Shown here piece by piece: positions 6,676 to 12,372 of a stretch of 12,372 bases of DNA; within the stretch, counting starts at the first letter, position 1, and each line of letters opens with the position of its first letter. Origin of the DNA: an uncultured Planctomycetaceae bacterium (lineage in GTDB: Bacteria; Planctomycetota; Planctomycetia; Pirellulales; Thermoguttaceae); assembly GCA_947307005.1 (NCBI GenBank), contig CAMZHY010000058.1, positions 1 through 12,372 of the forward strand, read 5' to 3'. Made by a program: the position numbers and the translations under genes. The notes beneath the pieces were generated by a model. That model made no database searches. It was given only the letters and a program-made list of their open reading frames with translations, and was not told where the DNA came from.

Positions 6676-7869
6676 TTAGAGAAGTTTCGACAATTCTTCG
6701 ACTTTGTCGGTCTTTTCCCACGTAAAATAATTGTCGCAGGGGACTCCAACATTCTTTTCCCACGCGTATTCGTCTCCGACGCGACCAAAATGACCGCCGA
6801 AGGACGTGACCTCGTAAATCGGACGACGAAGGTCGAGCGCGTCGACCAGTCCGCGAGGCGTGAGGGGGAAGAGTTCGCGAACCGCGTCGGAGACTTTCCG
6901 TTCGTCGACTCGTCCCGTTCCGCCGAGATCGACGAGGACGCTAATCGGCTCCGCGACGCCAATCGCGTAAGAGAGTTGAACTTCGCAAGCGTCGGCAAGT
7001 TTCGCCGCGACGACGTTCTTGGCGATATAACGCGCCATATAAGCCGCGCTACGGTCGACTTTTGTCGCGTCTTTTCCTGAGAACGCGCCGCCGCCGTGAC
7101 GAGCCCAACCTCCGTACGTGTCGACGATGATCTTGCGTCCCGTCAGACCCGCGTCCCCGTGAGGACCGCCGACGACAAACTTGCCGGTTGGGTTGATGAA
7201 ATACTTGATTTTATCGTCGACGAGATTCTCCGGAAGACACGGGAGAATCGCGTTGTTAATAACCCACTCGCGAATCGTCGCCTGATCGACGTCCGGACAG
7301 TGCTGCGTCGAGACGACGACGGCGTCGATGCGGACGGGGCGATCGTCCTCGAATTCGAGCGTGACTTGGCTTTTCGTGTCGGGACGGAGCCAATCGACGA
7401 CTTTTTTGAAGCGCAGATCCGCGAGTCTGCTTGTGATGCGGTGCGAAAGGGCGATCGGGAGGGGCATGAATTCCGGCGTCTGATTGCAAGCGTAGCCGAA
7501 CATGAGCCCTTGATCGCCCGCGCCGACGTCTTTCGTGTCGGTCGCGTCGACTCCCTGAGCGATGTCGGGACTCTGCTTGTCGAGCGCGACGAGGACGGCG
7601 CACGAGGACGCGTTGATTCCGTAATCGTCGTCCGTATATCCGACGCGCTCGATCGCGCTGCGAACGACGTCTTGATAATCGACCTGCGCTTTGGTGGAGA
7701 TTTCTCCCGCGACAACCGCCATGCCGGTGGCGACGAGCGTCTCGCACGCGACGCGGCTCTCGGAGTCTTGCGCAAGACACGCGTCAAGAACGCTGTCGGA
7801 AATACGATCCGCCAGTTTATCCGGATGCCCCATTCCAACGGCTTCGCTCGTGAAATATCTTTTGTTCAT
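6676..7869 (-). CDS. metK: S-adenosylmethionine synthetase
   Basis: Makes S-adenosylmethionine from methionine and ATP in the cytoplasm. 397 residues, close to the usual ~385-400. Diagnostic motifs: GHPDK (14-18), the hexapeptide GAGDQG (116-121), NPTGKFVVGGPHGDAGLTGRK (226-246) and the P-loop-like GGGAFSGKD (259-267). The first motif continues LADRISD where many homologues have ICDQISD. The start was set at ATG 7869 (MNKRYFTSEAVGMGHPDK), which matches the family N-terminus; a longer frame from a TTG further upstream adds 11 non-conserved residues. AGGAG lies 12 bases upstream. It is divergent from the PIN-TRAM gene and has its own promoter and a ~125-base structured leader. The stop is TAA. 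Confidence 0.97.
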   Translation of the reverse strand: MNKRYFTSEAVGMGHPDKLADRISDSVLDACLAQDSESRVACETLVATGMAVVAGEISTKAQVDYQDVVRSAIERVGYTDDDYGINASSCAVLVALDKQSPDIAQGVDATDTKDVGAGDQGLMFGYACNQTPEFMPLPIALSHRITSRLADLRFKKVVDWLRPDTKSQVTLEFEDDRPVRIDAVVVSTQHCPDVDQATIREWVINNAILPCLPENLVDDKIKYFINPTGKFVVGGPHGDAGLTGRKIIVDTYGGWARHGGGAFSGKDATKVDRSAAYMARYIAKNVVAAKLADACEVQLSYAIGVAEPISVLVDLGGTGRVDERKVSDAVRELFPLTPRGLVDALDLRRPIYEVTSFGGHFGRVGDEYAWEKNVGVPCDNYFTWEKTDKVEELSKLL

Positions 7870-7891
7870 TTTGGCGTTGTTCTCCTGATGA

Positions 7892-7926
7892 GGCTCGGTC
7901 AAAGGTTTGCGGCGAGCAGACCGGCC
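7892..7926 (-). promoter_or_regulatory. Stem in the metK leader near the ribosome site
   Basis: On the minus strand GGCCGGTC (7926-7919) can pair with GACCGAGCC (7900-7892) as an 8-bp stem with one bulged A and an 18-base loop. It ends 5 bases before the metK AGGAG (7886-7882). A second small hairpin, CAAAC-GAC-GTTTG, lies upstream at 7949-7961. I could not match this leader to any SAM riboswitch class I know. Confidence 0.4.
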
Positions 7927-8001
7927 GTCGCTTTAGTCGACAAAATCGCAAACGTCGTTTGAAGTCCGCGTCAGTCGCGTTCATACCAAACGGCGCGCCC
8001 A

Positions 8002-8029
8002 TTATATCGCGACGCAAGACTCAGGCAAG
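8002..8029 (-). promoter_or_regulatory. Candidate sigma70-type promoter for metK
   Basis: On the minus strand TTGCCT (8029-8024), 16 bases, then a perfect TATAAT (8007-8002). Box sequences and spacer length are identical to those proposed for trpS. Confidence 0.65.
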
Positions 8030-8106
8030 GCGTCGACGAGGAAATGGAACAGGTCGGTCGCGTCGAGTTCGAATTCCTTACGCCGTTTGTCGCCGGTTCG
8101 GCGCTG

Positions 8107-8135
8107 TTGCATTCTTGTTTTGGCGCTACAATAAT
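8107..8135 (+). promoter_or_regulatory. Candidate promoter for the PIN-TRAM gene
   Basis: TTGCAT (8107-8112), 17-base spacer, AATAAT (8130-8135; five of six -10 consensus bases). The implied leader to the ATG at 8272 is about 130 bases. Confidence 0.4.
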
Positions 8136-8271
8136 TAGAGACGACGTTGCGGTTTCAACTCAGCCATATTTGGGGCAAACAAATCTGCGGCGCGTCGATC
8201 GGGTTTCGTTCTTTCCAGGACGCGTCCCGAAATCGACGCGGAACGCGAGAACAACAATAGGAAGATATAAG

Positions 8272-9351
8272 ATGCCGTTACTAATAATCCGCTGTATTTT
8301 CATCCTCGCGATGAGCGGCGTCGGCGTTACTGTCGTACGCGCTGGCGCGTTAGGTTCCAGCGCCGTAGGCTTGGCGACGTTTTTTCTCCTCGTGCTGCTT
8401 TCGATTGGCGTCATTGCGGTCGACATGGCGTTTCCGAAGAAGAAAATCGAATGGATTTCCGCAATCTATTTCGGACTCCTCATCGGCCTCGTGACGACGT
8501 ACGTCATGCAACTTGCTCTCGAACCGTTCTTTGCCGATCAGCCGGGCGAGGCCGCGGGGCAGACCGATTCGATACGCCAGTCCGTTACGGCGACGTTGCT
8601 GCTGGTCTTTTCGTACGTAGGAGTTAGCTTTATCCTACAGACGCGCAACGATTTCCGATTTGTGATTCCATACGTGGAATTTCAGCGGAACGTTAAAGGG
8701 GTCAAACCGCTCATTCTCGACACGAGCGTCGTGATTGACGGGCGAATCGCCGACGTTATGGAAACGAAGATCATTGATTCCCCGCTCCTCATGCCGCGAT
8801 TTGCGATCGTCGAACTTCAGCATATCGCCGACAGCGCCGACCGCAACCGTCGGACGCGCGGTCGTCGCGGGCTCGACATTCTGAGTCGTCTTCAGAATAT
8901 GCAGGGGGTCGATTTACAGATCGACGACACCGATTTGCCAGAATTCGCGAACCAGCCGGTCGACCTCAAACTTGTCGCGCTTGCGAAACGCCTTTCGGGC
9001 AAACTTGTGACGAACGACTACAACCTCAACAAGGTCGCGAAATTACAAGGCGTGACGGTGATCAATCTCAACGATTTGGCGAGCGCGCTGCGTCCCGTTT
9101 TTCTTCCCGGCGAGCGTTTTGAGGTCGACGTCGTCAAGACGGGCGAGGAGGCGGGGCAGGGCGTCGCGTATCTCGACGACGGCACGATGGTCGTTATCGA
9201 CCAAGGACGTCCGCATATCGCCGAGCGCGTCGTCGTGACCGTGACGAGCGTGCTCCAGACGAGCGCGGGACGCATGATTTTCGCGCGCTACGAGTACACG
9301 ACAAAGAGACTTTCCGGCACGACGATCGTGCTTGATAAGAATCAGAACTGA
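8272..9351 (+). CDS. Membrane-anchored PIN-TRAM domain protein (YacL-like)
   Basis: 359 residues. Four hydrophobic segments at ~1-22, 32-50, 59-83 and 104-122 anchor it in the membrane. A PIN nuclease-fold domain (~147-268) begins LILDTSVVIDGRIADV and carries the expected acidic residues D150, D156, E181 and D249 (in TNDYNLNKVA). A C-terminal TRAM domain (~273-340) begins near PVFLPGERFEVDVVK and is a likely RNA-binding module. The architecture matches the conserved bacterial YacL/PIN-TRAM family. RNA cleavage or binding is suggested by the domains but no substrate is known. The ATG at 8272 was chosen because AGGAAG lies 7 bases upstream and the first membrane helix starts there; a frame extending 76 codons upstream looks non-conserved. 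Confidence 0.9.
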   Translation: MPLLIIRCIFILAMSGVGVTVVRAGALGSSAVGLATFFLLVLLSIGVIAVDMAFPKKKIEWISAIYFGLLIGLVTTYVMQLALEPFFADQPGEAAGQTDSIRQSVTATLLLVFSYVGVSFILQTRNDFRFVIPYVEFQRNVKGVKPLILDTSVVIDGRIADVMETKIIDSPLLMPRFAIVELQHIADSADRNRRTRGRRGLDILSRLQNMQGVDLQIDDTDLPEFANQPVDLKLVALAKRLSGKLVTNDYNLNKVAKLQGVTVINLNDLASALRPVFLPGERFEVDVVKTGEEAGQGVAYLDDGTMVVIDQGRPHIAERVVVTVTSVLQTSAGRMIFARYEYTTKRLSGTTIVLDKNQN

Positions 9352-9410
9352 TCCGGCGCGTCTTTTTGACGTTTTCCGCCTCTTACGCGAGACGGCTAGA
9401 GAATCTGAAT

Positions 9411-9833
9411 ATGGAAGAATTTAACTGGAACGATCTTCTAGAGTCTGATCGGCGTTTTACGCTCGAGACGTATCGTTTTATGCAAGAAGCGTTGCAATAC
9501 GCGATTTTTGTCAGCGCGTCGGAAGAGTCTGACGATGATGACGACGGCGACGTTTTTGCGTCCGGCGACGAAGGGCACGTGACAGGGCAAGAACTTTGCT
9601 ACGCCGCCGCCGAATACGCCGTTCGCGAGTACGGTTATCTGGCAAAAGACGTTCTCGCGCAGCTTGGACTGCGTAAAACGAGCGACTTCGGCGACGTCGT
9701 TTACAATATGATTCGATTTGGGTTGATGGCTCAGTCTGACCGCGATCGTCGCGAGGATTTCGACGACGTCTTCGACCTTGGCGAAGAGCTTAAACGACTC
9801 TTCAAATTCAACTATTCCAAAAAGTCTCGATAA
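9411..9833 (+). CDS. Minf_1886 family protein
   Basis: 140 residues of a small cytoplasmic family known mainly from Planctomycetota, Verrucomicrobiota and relatives; function unknown. Recognisable features are the N-terminal FNWNDLLESDRRF region, HVTGQEL (56-62), the central YAVREYG (69-75), and SDFGDVVYNMI (91-101) followed by SREDF-like RREDF (113-117). An acidic insert (residues ~37-55, with five consecutive Asp) lies between the first helix pair and HVTGQEL. The ATG at 9411 gives the family-typical start; a TTG 45 bases upstream would add 15 unconserved residues. It follows the PIN-TRAM gene by 59 bases with no strong terminator, so co-transcription is plausible. Confidence 0.85.
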   Translation: MEEFNWNDLLESDRRFTLETYRFMQEALQYAIFVSASEESDDDDDGDVFASGDEGHVTGQELCYAAAEYAVREYGYLAKDVLAQLGLRKTSDFGDVVYNMIRFGLMAQSDRDRREDFDDVFDLGEELKRLFKFNYSKKSR

Positions 9834-9895
9834 CTATAGTTGCGTTGCAATAGCGGCGCGTCGAGTTTTTTATTATTGCGCTTAGAGGTTTTCGC

Positions 9896-11548
9896 ATGAT
9901 TTCTCCCAGAGCCGGTCAGTCCGTCCAACCCTCCGATTTAATCGACGTCGCGGCGCTTGAGCGCGATTATTTCGATAGAAAGCCCGATCCGCGCGTTCCG
10001 GAACAGCGCGTTCGATTCGGCACGGGCGGTCATCGCGGCAAAGCTGCGGAAGGCTCGTTCAACGAGGCGCATATTTTGGCGATTGTTCAAGCGATCGTCG
10101 ATTGGCGTCGCGAGGCGTCTTCCGAAGGGGTTCCCGAGGCTCTTTGGCTTGGAAAGGATACGCACGCGCTTTCAGACGCGGCGCAGAAGACCGCGCTTGG
10201 CGTCCTTGCCGCCAACGGAGTCAAAACGTTTGTTCAAGAGAAAAACGGCGTGACCCCGACCCCTGTGGTTTCACGCGCAATTCTTGTCGCCAATCGCGAA
10301 CATGGCGCGAATTATTCCGACGGAATCATCATTACGCCGTCGCACAATCCTCCTACGGACGGCGGTATTAAGTTCAATTCGACGAACGGCGGCGGCGCGG
10401 ATCTCGACGTCACGACGTGGATCGAAAATCGCGCGAATTCGTACCTTGAAGGAGGGAACGCGCAGGTTAAGCGCGTTTCGTACGAGGAGGCGCTTGCGGC
10501 GTCGACGACCTCGGAAATCGATTACGTTCCCGGTTATGTCGACGACCTTGCGAACGTTGTCGATTTGGACGCGATTCGCAAGGCGGGGATTCGCATCGGC
10601 GTCGATCCCCTTGGAGGCGCCGCCGTCGGTTATTGGAAACCAATCGCGGAGAAATACGGACTTGATATCACGGTCGTCAACGATAAGATCGACCCGACCT
10701 TTTCTTTCATGTCGATCGACCACGACGGCAAGATTCGCATGGACTGTTCGAGTCCGTATGCGATGAAGAAACTCGTCGCGCTACGCGACCAGTTCGATAT
10801 CGCGTTTGCGAACGATCCCGACTCCGACCGTCACGGGATTGTGACGCGAAGCGTCGGACTTATGAACGCAAATCATTATCTTGCGGTCGCAATCGATTAC
10901 CTTCTTCAGAACCGTCCGTCGTGGTCGGAGTCGCTCGGGGTTGGCAAAACGCTCGTCTCAAGCGCGATTATCGATCGCGTCGTTCGGTCGCGCGGGCGCA
11001 AGCTGGTCGAAGTTCCCGTCGGCTTTAAGTGGTTCGTGCCGGGGCTGTTTAACGGCGAGTTGTGCTTTGGCGGCGAAGAAAGCGCGGGCGCGAGTCTTCT
11101 GCGCTTTGACGGCTCCGCGTGGACGACGGACAAGGACGGTCCCGTTCTGTGTCTTCTTGCCGCGGAAATTCTCGCGAAGACCGGCAAAGATCCGGGCGTC
11201 CTCTATCAGGAACTGGAAAAAAGATTCGGGACGTCGTATTACGACCGAGTCGAAGCGCCTGCGACCCTTGCCGACAAAGACGCGCTCAAGCGTATGACGC
11301 CGGATCAGGTCGCGTCGGAGACGCTCGCGGGCGAGAAAATCGTCGCGAGACTCACGAAAGCGCCGGGGAACGGCGCCGCGATCGGCGGACTCAAGATCGC
11401 GACGGAAAACGGCTGGTTCGCCGCCCGACCCTCCGGGACCGAGATGGCGTACAAAATCTACGCCGAGTCCTTTAAGAGTCGCGAACATTTGGAACAAATC
11501 CTTGTCGAGGCGCGCCAGATCGTCGGCGACGCGCTTAAAAACGCCTAG
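9896..11548 (+). CDS. pgm: Phosphoglucomutase, alpha-D-glucose specific
   Basis: Interconverts glucose-1-phosphate and glucose-6-phosphate. 550 residues, aligning end to end with the E. coli Pgm type (about 546 residues, RAGQ near the start, LKNA at the C-terminus). Active-site phosphoserine loop TPSHNPP (147-153, Ser149); metal loop DPDSDRHG (307-314); sugar-binding GGEESAGAS (392-400); phosphate-binding RPSGTE (511-516). The N-terminal loop reads FGTGGHRG (41-48) where E. coli has FGTSGHRG. AGAGG lies 7 bases before the ATG. The stop is TAG and falls exactly at the conserved end of the family, which argues that TAG is a real stop in this organism. The ArsC-family gene follows after 66 bases. 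Confidence 0.97.
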   Translation: MISPRAGQSVQPSDLIDVAALERDYFDRKPDPRVPEQRVRFGTGGHRGKAAEGSFNEAHILAIVQAIVDWRREASSEGVPEALWLGKDTHALSDAAQKTALGVLAANGVKTFVQEKNGVTPTPVVSRAILVANREHGANYSDGIIITPSHNPPTDGGIKFNSTNGGGADLDVTTWIENRANSYLEGGNAQVKRVSYEEALAASTTSEIDYVPGYVDDLANVVDLDAIRKAGIRIGVDPLGGAAVGYWKPIAEKYGLDITVVNDKIDPTFSFMSIDHDGKIRMDCSSPYAMKKLVALRDQFDIAFANDPDSDRHGIVTRSVGLMNANHYLAVAIDYLLQNRPSWSESLGVGKTLVSSAIIDRVVRSRGRKLVEVPVGFKWFVPGLFNGELCFGGEESAGASLLRFDGSAWTTDKDGPVLCLLAAEILAKTGKDPGVLYQELEKRFGTSYYDRVEAPATLADKDALKRMTPDQVASETLAGEKIVARLTKAPGNGAAIGGLKIATENGWFAARPSGTEMAYKIYAESFKSREHLEQILVEARQIVGDALKNA

Positions 11549-11614
11549 CTCGGGTTCCGATGAATCGCGGTCGTTTTGCACGGCTACTCTCGAACGAACA
11601 GAAAGAGGACGTTC

Positions 11615-11968
11615 ATGCTTTTTCTTGGCTATTCCCGATGCTCGACGTGTCGGAAGGCGCGAAAATGGCTTGACTCAAAGCGCATTGCTTATGAGTTTCG
11701 CGAAATCAAGGAACAGAATCCCAACGTCGAAGAGTTGAATCGGTGGATTAAATCGAGCGGACTGCCGCCGCGTCGTTTTATCAATACCTCGGGGACGCTT
11801 TATCGTACCCTTAATCTGAAGGATAAAATTCCGAGCATGACCGACGCGGAGGTCGTTGAGCTTCTGGCGTCGGACGGGATGTTGGTTAAGCGTCCGATTC
11901 TTGTAGGCGATAGGACGACGCTTGTTGGATTCAACGAAGCGGAGTGGCAGGATAAACTGAACGGCTGA
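11615..11968 (+). CDS. ArsC/Spx-family thioredoxin-fold protein
   Basis: 117 residues, the usual length of the family. An N-terminal CSTCRKARKWLD (Cys9 and Cys12, a CxxC as in Spx/MgsR/YusI proteins) is followed by RFINTSGTLYR (68-78), LKDKI (81-85), LLASDGMLVKRPILV (95-109). Members are either arsenate-reductase-like enzymes or, for Spx/MgsR, redox-sensitive RNA polymerase partners; sequence alone does not separate these. No ars genes are nearby, so an arsenic role is not supported by context. The ATG at 11615 was chosen because GAGGA lies 5 bases upstream and the beta strand MLFLGYSRC starts there; the in-frame ATG at 11576 would add 13 basic residues. It could be co-transcribed with pgm. 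Confidence 0.88.
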   Translation: MLFLGYSRCSTCRKARKWLDSKRIAYEFREIKEQNPNVEELNRWIKSSGLPPRRFINTSGTLYRTLNLKDKIPSMTDAEVVELLASDGMLVKRPILVGDRTTLVGFNEAEWQDKLNG

Positions 11969-12005
11969 CGTCAACTCGGATTATTGCGAAATTGGAAACG
12001 ACAGC

Positions 12006-12095
12006 GTGAAAGTTCTCGTTACAGGCGCCTGCGGCCAACTTGGTTGCGACTGCCTTAAGGAGTTGGCGACGCGACGATTTTCGGTTATCCCGTAA
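12006..12095 (+). pseudogene. rmlD: 5' remnant of an rmlD-like dTDP-4-dehydrorhamnose reductase gene
   Basis: From GTG 12006 the frame reads MKVLVTGACGQLGCD, the classic Rossmann start of RmlD (NAD(P) loop G-x-x-G-x-x-G), continues KELATRRFSVIP, and stops at TAA 12093-12095 after 29 residues. RmlD proteins are about 280-300 residues. The rest of the gene is absent; rmlA-like coding in another frame replaces it. Any NAD-dependent epimerase/dehydratase start could look similar, but the GQLG form favours RmlD. Confidence 0.65.
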
Positions 12096-12372
12096 AGGAC
12101 GCGCGGGAGTTTGGCGTCGTCGAATTCGATCGCGACCATAAGGTTCTATCTATTGAAGAAAAGCCGCTTCATCCCAAGAGTTCTTACGCGATTCCCGGAC
12201 TATATTTTTACGACTCCGCCGTCGTCGGCATAGCGAAGAAACTTAAGCCGTCCTCGCGAGGCGAACTTGAATTTACGGACGTCAACAACGTTTATCTTGC
12301 CTTGGGCAAGTTGCGCGTCGCGCTTATGGGACGCGGAATGACTTGGTTTGACGCGGGGTCGCCCAAAGACTT
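12059..12372 (+). pseudogene. rmlA: Internal fragment of an rmlA-like glucose-1-phosphate thymidylyltransferase gene
   Basis: An open frame from 12059 (just after an in-frame TAA at 12056) to the window edge encodes GDATIFGYPVKD, FGVVEFD, SIEEKP, PGLYFYDSAVV, LKPSSRGELEFTDVN and MGRGMTWFDAGS. These are consecutive conserved blocks of RmlA, which makes dTDP-glucose from glucose-1-phosphate and dTTP. They correspond to roughly residues 128-230 of the E. coli enzyme. The N-terminal nucleotide-binding part (GGxGTRL) is missing and no start codon with a ribosome site is present. The C-terminus lies outside the window. Confidence 0.85.

Larger units (their letters stand above)
7870..8271. other. 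Divergent regulatory region between metK and the PIN-TRAM gene
   Basis: About 400 bases with no supported gene. It contains the metK leader (7870 to ~7995), the metK promoter (8002-8029, minus), a candidate promoter for the PIN-TRAM gene (8107-8135, plus) and that gene's ~135-base leader. The plus-strand frame reading through 8044-8271 into the PIN-TRAM gene is better explained as leader, because the strong ribosome site and the membrane-protein start are at 8272. Confidence 0.6.

Noticed and set aside
7096..7962. A 288-codon plus-strand frame opposite metK
   Set aside because: Antisense to the strongly conserved MetK motifs; composition is Arg/Asp/Val-rich as expected from the CGAC/GTCG bias.
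8044..8271. N-terminal extension of the PIN-TRAM protein
   Set aside because: The extension lacks a ribosome site and family similarity, and a candidate promoter lies within it; AGGAAG directly precedes ATG 8272.
9356..9380. Terminator after the PIN-TRAM gene
   Set aside because: CGTC-TTTTT-GACG followed by TTTT is only a 4-bp stem, too weak to call.
10958..11581. A 207-codon minus-strand frame opposite pgm
   Set aside because: Shadow of pgm, which is conserved over its full length in the plus frame.

Overview
The window most likely comes from a Planctomycetota bacterium, perhaps Pirellulales/Thermoguttaceae. This is an inference from gene content (a Minf_1886-family protein, a membrane PIN-TRAM protein, a NapH-like polyferredoxin next to a DUF362 protein) and from the strong CGAC/GTCG bias. 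No rRNA or phylogenetic marker analysis was possible. Both ends cut through genes, so this may be an internal piece of a draft contig.

Layout. Positions 1-1267 (minus) hold an exported protein with two thioredoxin folds and a long acidic repetitive tail that runs off the left edge. A 315-base divergent intergenic region with a promoter for each direction leads to trpS (plus, 1583-2569), which ends at a strong terminator. Next comes a plus-strand gene (2767-3423) whose C-terminal part looks like a bacterial EndoU ribonuclease domain. It is interrupted by one in-frame TAG and carries a perfect 26-bp palindrome in its coding sequence. A 16-bp-stem bidirectional terminator separates it from a convergent minus-strand pair: a DUF362 protein (6465-5527) followed by a fused NapH/NapG-like polyferredoxin (5309-3531). 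metK (7869-6676, minus) lies upstream of that pair and is divergent from a membrane-anchored PIN-TRAM protein (8272-9351, plus). A Minf_1886-family protein, phosphoglucomutase (pgm) and an ArsC/Spx-family thioredoxin-fold protein follow on the plus strand. The right edge holds the first 20-30 codons of an rmlD-like gene joined out of frame to the middle of an rmlA-like gene, leaving neither gene intact.

How the parts relate. Most genes are housekeeping (tRNA charging, SAM synthesis, glucose-phosphate interconversion). Pgm makes glucose-1-phosphate, the substrate of RmlA, so the right end may once have been a nucleotide-sugar neighbourhood. The DUF362/polyferredoxin pair looks like a membrane electron-transfer module. 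The places deserving most attention are the amber-interrupted EndoU gene with its internal palindrome, and the rmlD/rmlA junction.
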